This document shows positions 32,051-40,816 of a DNA stretch of 64,000 nt, piece after piece. The position numbers and the translations under genes are program-made. The stretch's first letter is position 1. Each line of letters begins with the position of its first letter. The stretch covers positions 59,105 to 123,104 of the forward strand of contig JACRCV010000041.1 of assembly GCA_016218825.1 (NCBI GenBank), written 5' to 3'. Source of the stretch: Deltaproteobacteria bacterium. Lineage in GTDB: Bacteria; Myxococcota; XYA12-FULL-58-9. A model generated the notes under the pieces. That model worked only from the letters and a program-made list of their open reading frames with translations. It made no database searches and had not been told where the DNA came from.

Positions 32051-35026
32051 CTACCGGCGCATGCGGCTGAGCAGCTCCTCGAGCTTCTCCACGCTGGGCG
32101 GCTTGGCGAGATGCTCGTCGAAGCCCGCGGCCTTCGCCCGCGCTAGATCCTCCGGCAGCGCGTAGCCCGTCAGGGCGACAAGCGACACGCCGCTGAGCTT
32201 CGGGTCGCTTCGCATCGCCCGCGCGACCGCATACCCGTCCATCCCGGGCAACCCGATGTCGCACAGGATCACGTCGGGCCTGAACGCCCGCGCCTTCTCG
32301 AGGCCCTCGGTGCCGCTGTAGGCAACCTCGACCATGTGATCGCCGAGCTCGAGGGCCTCGCGGAGACTCTCCGCGGCGTCGACGTTGTCCTCGATGACGA
32401 GCACGCGCCGCGCGCCAGCATTCGAGACGACGCCGCGAACCGGCTCCGCCGCCAACGCCTGCGCAGCCTCGAGCGGGAAGCGAACAGTGACCTCCGCACC
32501 CTTGCCCAGGCCACCGCTCTTCGCGGTCACCGCGCCGCCGTGCAGCTCGACGAGCCCCCTGACCAACGCCAGCCCTAGCCCGAGGCCGCCCTTGCTGCGG
32601 TCCAGGGTGGTGTCCGCCTGCGCGAATTCCTCGAACATCCGGGGCAGCATCTCCGGCGCGATGCCGATGCCGGTGTCGCGCACGCGCAAGATGACCTGCC
32701 GCAGGTTGGTGTTCTCTTCGACTACGACCACGGTCTGGCCTCCCGCCTCGGTGAACTTCGCGGAGTTGCTGAGCAGGTTACCAATGATCTGCGCGATGCG
32801 CGTACGGTCACCACTGACCCAGAGTGGGCATTCGGGCAGGTGCAGCGTGAGCTCGACGCCGCTCTTCGCGAAGACCGACCGGTAATCCTCCACGGCACGG
32901 CGCGCCACGTCGCCCACATCGAGCAGCTCTCGTTGGATCTGGATCTTCCCGCGGGAGATACGGGTCACGTCGAGCAGGTCGTCGACCAACCGCGTCAGTT
33001 GCGAGACCTGGCGGTCGATCACCGTCTTCGCGCGGAGCGCCTGCTCGCCGCCAGGTGCGGCGCGCTCCAGGATGTAGAGGCTGTTGCGGATAGGCGCGAG
33101 GGGATTGCGAAGCTCGTGCGACAGCATGCCGAGAAACTGACTCTTCCGTTGGTCGGACCTCTCGAGAGCGATGCGTACCTCGACGTGCTGCAAGGCAAGG
33201 GAGGCCAGGGTCGCGAGCTGCCGCAGCAGGGACTCGTCCTCCGCCGTGAACTCCCCCGTCGCCTTGTCGGTGACGAGGAGCAGGCCGCTCGATCGTGCGT
33301 CGCGCCCGGTCAGCTTCGCCCCCAGGAGGCCTCGCATCGGGACGTGACCGTCAGGCAAACCCCACCATCGAGGATGAGCGCGGAGCTCGACGTCCGTGAG
33401 GCGGATCGTATCGGCGCCCTCCAAGAGATCCATGTAGACGCCGCCCTTCTCGAGTCGGAACCCTCGACCTTCCGGGCAAGCGGGCGCTCCTTCTGCCCGC
33501 GCCGAGCCGCCCACGATGAACTGGCCAGTGACGTATCCATGGCCGCAGGCGGCAAGACGAGCATCGGTCAAGAGCAGGGCGGCCTCGGAGACCGCCTGGA
33601 GCATGCCTTCGACGTCGGCCTCACGCACCACCTTGAGTGACGCCTCGGCGAGTCGGGAGAGACCCTGGCGAGAGCGCTCCTGCTCCTCCTCGGCCCGCTT
33701 GCGCCCGGTGATATCGCGCGTCACCTTGGCGAACCCGCGCAGCTGGCCGGCGGCATCGCGGACGGCGCTGATGGTGACGTCGGCCCAGAATAGCGACCCA
33801 TCCTTGCGCCGCCGCTCGCCGATCTCCTGGTGCTGGCCGGTGAGCTCGGCGAGCTCGAGCACGCGCCGGGCATGCCGGCCGCCGTCCTCGTCTTGGGGAT
33901 ACAGGCGGTCGAGGTGCCGTCCGAGGATCTCCGCGGCGCTCCACCCGGTCATGTGCGCTGCGCCGGCGTTCCAGGTCGTGAGGTTCCCCAAAGGGTCGAG
34001 CATGACGATGGCGTAGTCCTTCGCGCCCTCGATCATGAGCCGCAAGCGCTCCTCGCTGAGGCGGAGGTCGGTGCTCTGCTTGAGCAGCCTGTCGACGAGG
34101 AGGATGTTCTCGTAGGCGAGGGCGGTCTGCGCGCCGAGCGTGACGGCCATCTCTTCGTCCTGGTCGTCGAAGGGCGTCCCGTCCTTCTTGTCTGCCAACA
34201 GGAAATGGCCGTGGACCCGGCTCGGCGTGGCAAATGGGGCGGCCAGGACCGATTTGGCCGGCGCCGGCGCGACGGAGCTTGGCTCCGCATCGGCTCCTGC
34301 TGGCGGAACCAGCCAACGGACCGGCGCGCGTTTGGTCTTGAGCCGCTCGAGGATCTGAGGTGGGGGAAGAAGCCGGGCTGGCCACGCGGCGGCCGACGCG
34401 TCCTCGGGGTCGCCGGAGAAGCAACGCTCCTCGTCGCCATTCTCAGACACCACGAGCAAGCATCGCCGGCAGTTGAGGATCTCGCGGAGGGCGCCGCAGA
34501 AGGTGTTCAGGAGCTTCGTCGGCTCGCGCTGCCTGACGAGGTGAAAGCCAAGGTCGATGAGCACCGCGAGCTGCAGCTCGGTGCCGCGCAACGGGTCGGT
34601 CTTGTTCGCGGGCCTCCTGAAGGCTACCGCCGCCGGTGTCGGCGAACTCGGTGGCTGGGCTATCGCCAGAGCCTCGTCCACGGTCTGCAGGATGACCTGT
34701 GGATCTGACGGCTTGGGGAGGACCCGGCTGTTTCCGCATTGCTCCTCGATCTCGCGGGCGCCCGTTCGCAGGCTGGCCGCGGTGTAGAAGATGGCCGGAA
34801 TGTTCTTGAGCGCGGCATCGGCGCGCAGCCGCCGGACGAGCTCGAGCCCGTCCATCGCCGGCATGACCACGTCGGTGATGATCAGATCCGGGTGCTCGGC
34901 GCGGGCCAGGGCCAGCGCCTCGACACCGTCCGCTGCCTCGAGGACATGGTGGCCCTTGTAACCGAGCAGGTTGCTGAGCATCTGCCTCGAGATCGCGTGA
35001 TCTTCGACGATGAGGATGGTGGCCAT
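32051..35026 (-). CDS. Hybrid histidine kinase REC-GAF-PAS-GAF-HisKA-HATPase-REC
   Basis: This 991-residue cytosolic protein has no membrane segments. An N-terminal receiver carries Asp52 (IITDVVMPAMDG). A GAF-like region spans about 160-320. A PAS domain spans about 330-455 (RLMIEGAKDYAIVML ... FAKVTRDITGRKRAEEE). A second GAF-like region spans about 470-620. The DHp His is His637 (MLSHELRNPL), followed by an intact ATPase domain (NLLSNSAKF, DTGIGI, GGLGLGLAL). A C-terminal receiver has Asp923 (ILCDIGLPGMDG). All phosphorelay residues are present. Its start is 3 bp from the lone receiver gene, so the two are coupled. No DNA-binding output is visible. It should take part in a multistep phosphorelay. 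Confidence 0.93.
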   Translation of the reverse strand: MATILIVEDHAISRQMLSNLLGYKGHHVLEAADGVEALALARAEHPDLIITDVVMPAMDGLELVRRLRADAALKNIPAIFYTAASLRTGAREIEEQCGNSRVLPKPSDPQVILQTVDEALAIAQPPSSPTPAAVAFRRPANKTDPLRGTELQLAVLIDLGFHLVRQREPTKLLNTFCGALREILNCRRCLLVVSENGDEERCFSGDPEDASAAAWPARLLPPPQILERLKTKRAPVRWLVPPAGADAEPSSVAPAPAKSVLAAPFATPSRVHGHFLLADKKDGTPFDDQDEEMAVTLGAQTALAYENILLVDRLLKQSTDLRLSEERLRLMIEGAKDYAIVMLDPLGNLTTWNAGAAHMTGWSAAEILGRHLDRLYPQDEDGGRHARRVLELAELTGQHQEIGERRRKDGSLFWADVTISAVRDAAGQLRGFAKVTRDITGRKRAEEEQERSRQGLSRLAEASLKVVREADVEGMLQAVSEAALLLTDARLAACGHGYVTGQFIVGGSARAEGAPACPEGRGFRLEKGGVYMDLLEGADTIRLTDVELRAHPRWWGLPDGHVPMRGLLGAKLTGRDARSSGLLLVTDKATGEFTAEDESLLRQLATLASLALQHVEVRIALERSDQRKSQFLGMLSHELRNPLAPIRNSLYILERAAPGGEQALRAKTVIDRQVSQLTRLVDDLLDVTRISRGKIQIQRELLDVGDVARRAVEDYRSVFAKSGVELTLHLPECPLWVSGDRTRIAQIIGNLLSNSAKFTEAGGQTVVVVEENTNLRQVILRVRDTGIGIAPEMLPRMFEEFAQADTTLDRSKGGLGLGLALVRGLVELHGGAVTAKSGGLGKGAEVTVRFPLEAAQALAAEPVRGVVSNAGARRVLVIEDNVDAAESLREALELGDHMVEVAYSGTEGLEKARAFRPDVILCDIGLPGMDGYAVARAMRSDPKLSGVSLVALTGYALPEDLARAKAAGFDEHLAKPPSVEKLEELLSRMRR

Positions 35027-35029
35027 GCG

Positions 35030-35449
35030 TCAGTGCCCTCTGTGTCCCGCGTTGCCATCACTCGAGTCCCGCCCCCCACTGGGACCGCTCACGAATGACT
35101 GGACGTGCTTGATGAACTTCTCCGGATCGATCGGCTTGTCGATGTAGCCATCGAACCCGGCGGCGAGGATCTTGTCGCGGTCCCCGACCATCGCCAGCGC
35201 GGTCACGGCGACCAGCGGGATCTGACACAACGCGGGATGCCCCTTCAGCCGCTTTGCGACCTCGTAGCCGTCGAGCCGGGGCAAATGGATGTCGCAGATG
35301 ATGAGGTCGAGCGCCTCGCGTCGCGCGAGCTCGATCCCCTCCACGCCGTCCGACGCACTGACGACCGTGTAGCCGAAGGCCTTGAGGAGATACTTCATGA
35401 GCTCGAGGCTGGGCGGGTTGTCTTCGATGACGAGGATGCGACCGGGCAT
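35030..35449 (-). CDS. Stand-alone receiver (CheY/DivK-like response regulator)
   Basis: This 139-residue single-domain receiver has the acidic pair VIEDN (Glu9-Asp10), phospho-acceptor Asp53 (LIICDIHLPRLDG), the Thr of VAVTAL and the Lys of IDKP. A Gly/Ser-rich tail of about 17 residues follows the domain. It lies 30 bp downstream of the 11-PAS kinase and 3 bp upstream of the hybrid kinase. It probably shuttles phosphate between them, as DivK- or Spo0F-type proteins do. There is no output domain, so it acts by protein interaction. Confidence 0.93.
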   Translation of the reverse strand: MPGRILVIEDNPPSLELMKYLLKAFGYTVVSASDGVEGIELARREALDLIICDIHLPRLDGYEVAKRLKGHPALCQIPLVAVTALAMVGDRDKILAAGFDGYIDKPIDPEKFIKHVQSFVSGPSGGRDSSDGNAGHRGH

Positions 35450-35461
35450 GGTAGACCTCTG

Positions 35462-35489
35462 GGCTCTAGGCTCCAGGCTCTAGGCTCCA
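35462..35489. repeat. Two 14-bp tandem repeats across a kinase stop codon
   Basis: GGCTCTAGGCTCCA occurs at 35462-35475 and again at 35476-35489, with a partial third copy starting at 35490. The TAG stop of the kinase lies inside the second copy (35480-35482). Slippage here could shift or extend the C-terminus. Confidence 0.8.
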
Positions 35490-38400
35490 GGCTCGAGCGG
35501 CTTCTCTTCGATCGTGAACACGAACTCGCTGCCCTTGCCAAAGGAGCTCGTGAAGGTGATGCGGCCGTCGAGCAGCTCGGCGAGCTTCTTGGAGAGGTGC
35601 AAGCCGAGGCCGGTGCCTTCGTGGCGGCCGGCGGGGCCGCCCACCTGCGTGAAGGCCTGGAACAGCCGCACCTGGTCCTCGGGCTTGATGCCGATGCCGG
35701 TGTCAGCCACGGCGAACTCGGTCTTCGCACTGCCATCGCCGGCGCGGCGACGCAGCTCGAGGGTGATCTCACCGCCCGCCTCGATGAACTTGATGGCGTT
35801 GTTGGTGAGGTTGAGCAGGATCTGGCTCAAGGCGCGGCGGTCCGTGCGCGCGAGCAGGTCCTCGTCGGGGAGCTTGAGGTCGAACTTCAGCCCTTTGGCC
35901 TCGGCGAGCGGTGCCAGCGCGGCCTTGACCTCCTCGACGACGCTCCGGCAGGAGACTTGCTCGAGGTTGACCTCCACCTTGCCCGACTCGATCTTGGCGA
36001 GATCGAGCAGGTCGTTGATGAGCGAGAGCAGGTGCTTGGCGCTGCTCTGGATGGTCTTGAGCTGGTTGTCCTGATCGCCGGTAAGCGGCCCCGGCAGCTT
36101 CATGAGGAGCGTGCCGGTGAAGCCGATGATGGCGTTGAGCGGCGTCCTAAGCTCGTGGCTCATGCTGGCCAGGAAGCGGTCCTTGGCGAGGTTGGCGTTC
36201 TCCATCTCGAGGTTCTTCTCCTGCAGCGTCAGCTCGAAGCGCTTGCGCTCGGTGACGTCGCGGGCCGCCGCGAACACGCCCTGCAGCTTCCCGTCGCGAT
36301 CGGCGAAAGTGGCGGCGTTATAAGAAACCACCGTCTCCCGGCCGTCCTTGGCGCGCGCGGTGAGCTCGTAGTTGGTGACCTTACCCTCGCGCAAGACCAG
36401 CTTGATGCCTTCCTCGGCGCGGTGGGGGTCGGTGAAGTAGTTCTTGAACGGCGTCCCGATGAGCTCCTCACGGCTATTGCCGGTCAACGCCTGCATCTGC
36501 TGGTTGACGTCGGTGATGATGCCCAAGGGGTCGGTGGTCATCAGCGCGTCGATGTTCGACTCGGTGAGCGAGCGCGCGTAGAACTGCTGGTCGCGCAGCT
36601 GCTGCTCGAGCTTCTTCTGCTCCGTGATGTCGCGGGCGGCGGCGAGAATACCCAGTGCCTTGCCCGCGGCGTCGGAGAACACGCCGGCGTTGAAGCTGAC
36701 CGCGATGCGGCGGCCCTGCCGGGTGATGAGCGTGAGCTCGTAGGCGAGCACGCGTCCCTTGGCGAGCGTCTGCTGGACGCCGGTCTTGGCGCGCTCCGGC
36801 TCGGTGAAGTAGTCGGCGAAGCGCGAGTTGACGAGGTGCTTGCGGGAGTAGCCGGCGAGGCGCGTCGCCTCCTCGTTGACGTCGGTGACGGCACCGTCAG
36901 GAGCGATGGCGAAGAGCGCGTCGGCGCTGGCCTCGATGAGCGAGCGGTTGTAGGCCTGCTGCTCGCCGAGCTTGGTCTGTAGACGCGCCTGCTCGCTGAT
37001 GTCGCGCGCGGAAGCGAAGATGCCCTGCATTCGACCGTCGGCGGCGCGAAACACCGAGGCGTTGAACGAGACGGTCGCCTTGCGGCCGGTCCGCGTCTTG
37101 AGCACCAGCTCGTAGTTGGTGACCACGCCCTCGGCCAGGGTACGCTTGACGCCGCTGTCGGCACGCTTGGGCTCGGTGAAGTACTGCTCGAAGGTCGAGC
37201 CGACGAGCACCTCACGGCCGTAGCCCGTCATGCGGCACATCTGCTCGTTGACGTCGGTGATGAAGCCTTCGGGATCGACGGTCACCAGGCCGTCGACCGA
37301 GGACTCGATGAGACCGCGCAGGTAGGTCTGCTGCTCGCGGAGCTGCTCCTCGAGCCGGACGCGGTCGGTGATGTCGCGAGCGGAGGCGAAGATGCCGCGC
37401 ACGGTCCCGGTGTGGTCCTTGAACACCGAGGCGTTGAACGACACCTGCAACAGCCGCCGGGTGCGGCTGATCAGGGCCAGCGCGTACTCGGTGACCACCC
37501 CCTTCTCGAAGGTCTCCTTGACGCCCGCCCGGGCGCGCTCCGGGTCGGTGAAGTACTCGGCGAACGGCGTGCCGATGAGCTCGGTACGGGAGTAGCTCGA
37601 CATCTGGCACATGCGATCGTTGACGTCGTTGATGAAGCCCTCGGCGTCGACGGTGATGAGGCCGTCGATCGAGGCCTCGATGAGGCCGCGGTTGTAAGCC
37701 TGCGACTCGCGCAGCTGGCGCTCGAGCTTCTGGCCCTCGGTGACGTCGCGGGCAGCGGCGAACACGCCCTGGAGCTTGCCGTCGCGGTCGGCGAAGGTGG
37801 CGGCGTTGTAGGACACCACCGTCTCCCGGCCGTCCTTCGCGCGCGCCGTGAGCTCGTAGTTGGTGACCTTGCCGTCGCGCAACACCTGCTTGATGCCCTC
37901 CTCGGCGCGCTGCGGATCGGTGAAGTAGTTCTTGAACGGAGATCCAATCAGCTCGTCGCGGGTGCGGCCGGTCAGCGCCTCCATCTGCTTGTTGACGTCG
38001 CTGATGATGCCGACCGGGTCGGTGGTCATCTGCGCGTCGATGTTCGATTCGATGAGCGTGCGGGTATAGAACTGCGAGGCTTGGAGCTGGGACTCGAGCT
38101 TCTTCTGCGCGGTGATGTCGCGCGCGGAGGCAAAGATGCCGCGCACCTTTCCGGCGCTGTCCTTGAACACGGCGGCGTTGAACGAGACCGGGGTCTTCTG
38201 CCCGTCGGCGGACTCCAGCGTCAGCACGTAGTTGGTGACCGCGCCCTCCTTGAAGGTCAGCGCCACGCCATCCGAGGCGAGCTCGCGCTCGACGAAGTAG
38301 GTGGGGAACGAGCTGCCGATGAGCTGATTTCGAGTGCGGCCGGCCATCCGGCACATCGTCTCGTTCACGTCCATGATCGCCATGGCCTCGTTGACCGTGA

Positions 38401-40444
38401 CCAGGCCGTCGACGGAGGCCTCGATGAGGCCGCGGTTGTAGGCGCGCTCCTCGGCGAGCTGCGTCTGGAGGCGGGACTGCTCGGTGATGTCGCGGGCCGA
38501 GGCGAAGATGCCGCGCACTGCTCGCGACTCGTCCTTGAAGATGGCGGCGTTGAAGGAGACCAGTCGCTCCTTGCCGTCGTGACTGCGCAGCGTCAGCTCG
38601 TAGTTGGTCGCCGCTCCCTTGTCGAGGGTGAGGCGGACGCCCTCGGCCGCGTGCTTGGCGTCGGTGAAGTAGTCGGGGAAGGGGGTGCCGATGAGCTCCT
38701 TGCGGCTGTATCCCGCCAGCTTGCACATCGTCTCGTTGACGTCGGTGATGTTGAGCATCGGATCGACGGTGATCAGACCGTCGAGCGAGGCCTCGATGAG
38801 GCCGCGGTTGTAGGCGCGCTCCTCGGCGAGCTGGGTCTGCAGCCGGGCCTGCTCCGTGATGTCGCGGGCGGAAGCGAAGATGCCTTTGACCTCGTCGCTC
38901 GCCGGGTCCTTGAACACCGAGGCGTTGAAGGAGACGCCCAGCCGCTTCTGCTGCCGGGTCGCCATGGTGAGGACGTAGTCGGTGACCACGCCTTTTTCGA
39001 AGGTCTCGGCCACGCCGGCCGAAGCGCGCTCGCCGTCGACGAAGTAGTCGGCGAACGGGGTGCCGATGAGCTCCTCCCGCGAGTAGCCCGACATCTGGCA
39101 CATCTTGGCGTTGACGTCGGAGATCGAGCCTTGGGGATTGACGGTGATGAGGCCGTCGACCGAGGCCTCGATGAGGCCGCGGTTGTAAGCGTGCGAGTCG
39201 CGGAGCTGCTGCTCGAGCTTCTTCTGCTCGGTGATGTCGCGGGCGGCGGCGAACACGCCCTGCAGGCGCCCCTCTGCGTCACGGAAGGTCGAGGCGTTGT
39301 ACGAGACCACCGTCTCGCGCCCGGTCTTGGAGAGCGCGGTCAGCTCGTAGTTGGTGACCTTGCCCTCGCGCAAGACCAGCCGGATGCCTTCCTCGGCGCG
39401 CTTCGGATCGGTGAAGTAGTTCTTGAACGGGGAGCCGATGAGCTCGTCGCGGGAGTAGCCGGTGAGCGTCACCATCTGCTTGTTGACGTCGCTGATGGCG
39501 CCCAAAGGGTCGGTGGTCATCAGCGCGTCGATGTTCGACTCGATGAGCGACCGGGTGTAGAACTGCGTCGACTTGAGCTGCTCGGTGAGGCGGATCTCGT
39601 CGGAGATGTCCTTCGAGATCAGGAGATACCCGATCGCTTGGCCGAGCGAGTCGCGACGCGGGGTGATGACGACGCGCGCCGTGAAGGTCTCGCCGTTCTT
39701 CCGGCGCCGGTTGATCGTGCCTTCCCACTTGCCGTTGTGCAGAGCGGCCCCGAGGATCTCCCGCGGCTTGCCAGTCTTGACGTCTTCCTCGGTGTGCAGG
39801 ATCGACGAGTTGGCGCGGCCGACGACCTCCTCGGGCTCGTAGCCGTAAAGACGCCGCGCGCCCTCGTTCCAGAGGAGGATCTTGCCGTCGAGGTCCTTGC
39901 CGATGACCGAGTACTCGGTGGAGGACTCGAGGATGTTGGCGATGAAGTCGACCGCCTCGCGCGCGTTGGAGACGATGGCGCTGTCGAAGAGCTTCACCTT
40001 GCGGATGTGCTCGGTGAAGCGCAGCTCGTTGGAGACGTCCTTGGAGATGAGCAGGAAGCCGATGGGCTTGCCCGCGGCGTCGAGGCGCGGGGTGATGACG
40101 ACGCGGGCCTGGATCCGCCGGCCGTCCTTGCGGATGCGGCCGATGACACCCTCCCACTTGCCCTCCTTCAGGGCGGCCTTGAGAATCTCCTTCGGCCGGC
40201 CGAGGGCGACGTCCTCCGGCGTGTGCAGGATCTCAGAGTTCGCCTTGCCGACCACCTCGTCGGCTTCATAGCCGTAGGTCCGGTGGGCGCCCTCGTTCCA
40301 CAGGACGATGCCGCCGTCCAGGTCCTTGCCGATGATGGAGTATTCGGTCGAGGCCTGCAGGACGTTCGTCATGAGATCCATGGCGTCCCGGGCCTGCTTC
40401 ATCATGCGGGCATCGAACAGGGTGCTCTTCATCTCGTCGTCCAT
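35480..40444 (-). CDS. Histidine kinase with eleven PAS domains
   Basis: This 1654-residue cytosolic protein starts at ATG 40444, which follows GGAGAG; an ATG at 40471 is possible. Eleven PAS domains of about 125-140 residues precede a DHp domain (His1430, SMSHELRTPL) and a full ATPase domain (NLTNNAIKF, DTGIGI, GTGLGLHLSKK). PAS 3, 7 and 11 share the QFYTRSLIESNIDALM type. PAS 4-6 and 8-10 share the AYNRGLIEAS type. Blocks PAS 3-6 and 7-10 are tandem duplicates with a spacing of 1491 bp, and the next boundary follows after 1488 bp. No receiver is fused; the adjacent lone receiver is the likely partner. It is the first gene of a three-gene signalling operon. The ligands of the PAS domains are unknown. 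Confidence 0.93.
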   Translation of the reverse strand: MDDEMKSTLFDARMMKQARDAMDLMTNVLQASTEYSIIGKDLDGGIVLWNEGAHRTYGYEADEVVGKANSEILHTPEDVALGRPKEILKAALKEGKWEGVIGRIRKDGRRIQARVVITPRLDAAGKPIGFLLISKDVSNELRFTEHIRKVKLFDSAIVSNAREAVDFIANILESSTEYSVIGKDLDGKILLWNEGARRLYGYEPEEVVGRANSSILHTEEDVKTGKPREILGAALHNGKWEGTINRRRKNGETFTARVVITPRRDSLGQAIGYLLISKDISDEIRLTEQLKSTQFYTRSLIESNIDALMTTDPLGAISDVNKQMVTLTGYSRDELIGSPFKNYFTDPKRAEEGIRLVLREGKVTNYELTALSKTGRETVVSYNASTFRDAEGRLQGVFAAARDITEQKKLEQQLRDSHAYNRGLIEASVDGLITVNPQGSISDVNAKMCQMSGYSREELIGTPFADYFVDGERASAGVAETFEKGVVTDYVLTMATRQQKRLGVSFNASVFKDPASDEVKGIFASARDITEQARLQTQLAEERAYNRGLIEASLDGLITVDPMLNITDVNETMCKLAGYSRKELIGTPFPDYFTDAKHAAEGVRLTLDKGAATNYELTLRSHDGKERLVSFNAAIFKDESRAVRGIFASARDITEQSRLQTQLAEERAYNRGLIEASVDGLVTVNEAMAIMDVNETMCRMAGRTRNQLIGSSFPTYFVERELASDGVALTFKEGAVTNYVLTLESADGQKTPVSFNAAVFKDSAGKVRGIFASARDITAQKKLESQLQASQFYTRTLIESNIDAQMTTDPVGIISDVNKQMEALTGRTRDELIGSPFKNYFTDPQRAEEGIKQVLRDGKVTNYELTARAKDGRETVVSYNAATFADRDGKLQGVFAAARDVTEGQKLERQLRESQAYNRGLIEASIDGLITVDAEGFINDVNDRMCQMSSYSRTELIGTPFAEYFTDPERARAGVKETFEKGVVTEYALALISRTRRLLQVSFNASVFKDHTGTVRGIFASARDITDRVRLEEQLREQQTYLRGLIESSVDGLVTVDPEGFITDVNEQMCRMTGYGREVLVGSTFEQYFTEPKRADSGVKRTLAEGVVTNYELVLKTRTGRKATVSFNASVFRAADGRMQGIFASARDISEQARLQTKLGEQQAYNRSLIEASADALFAIAPDGAVTDVNEEATRLAGYSRKHLVNSRFADYFTEPERAKTGVQQTLAKGRVLAYELTLITRQGRRIAVSFNAGVFSDAAGKALGILAAARDITEQKKLEQQLRDQQFYARSLTESNIDALMTTDPLGIITDVNQQMQALTGNSREELIGTPFKNYFTDPHRAEEGIKLVLREGKVTNYELTARAKDGRETVVSYNAATFADRDGKLQGVFAAARDVTERKRFELTLQEKNLEMENANLAKDRFLASMSHELRTPLNAIIGFTGTLLMKLPGPLTGDQDNQLKTIQSSAKHLLSLINDLLDLAKIESGKVEVNLEQVSCRSVVEEVKAALAPLAEAKGLKFDLKLPDEDLLARTDRRALSQILLNLTNNAIKFIEAGGEITLELRRRAGDGSAKTEFAVADTGIGIKPEDQVRLFQAFTQVGGPAGRHEGTGLGLHLSKKLAELLDGRITFTSSFGKGSEFVFTIEEKPLEPGA

Positions 40445-40816
40445 ACCGTGCTCTCCATGACCGACAACCATAGGCGCGACTCGCCAGGCTCAGCGTCGAG
40501 CTCTCCGAATGCGCCGCTCAGGAAGCTTACCGGGGTGGTGGCACTGGGGGTGCGGCGCGATCACCCATAAGGAGACTTGCTCCTCGCAAAGACGACAGTG
40601 TCTAGCACGTGACACCGCACCTGTCTGCGGGAGTGGCCAAGAAAAGTGGAGTAACGCTGCACCATCGGCACCTGTGGCAGCACGTTGTCGACGAGGTGCG
40701 CCGCCGTGTCGCTCATCCGGCGGGCGATGCCGGACGGACAGATCCCGCGTCCCTTGCAGCTGACGGCGCGCGGCCTGATTCTGCCGAGCACCCGTGGCCG
40801 GAAGCCCGGCGCGCGC
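40445..40816. other. Intergenic region, no gene seen
   Basis: These 372 bp lie between two minus-strand genes. I saw no gene. A short symmetric element GTGTC/GACAC sits at 40598-40615. It could contain the terminator of the surface lipoprotein gene and the promoter of the PAS kinase operon, but I could not identify either. Confidence 0.4.

Noticed and set aside
37412..40570. Plus-strand frame of 1052 codons across the PAS kinase
   Set aside because: It mirrors the PAS repeats on the opposite strand, rich in Arg, Gly, Val, Asp and Glu, and has no domain signature.
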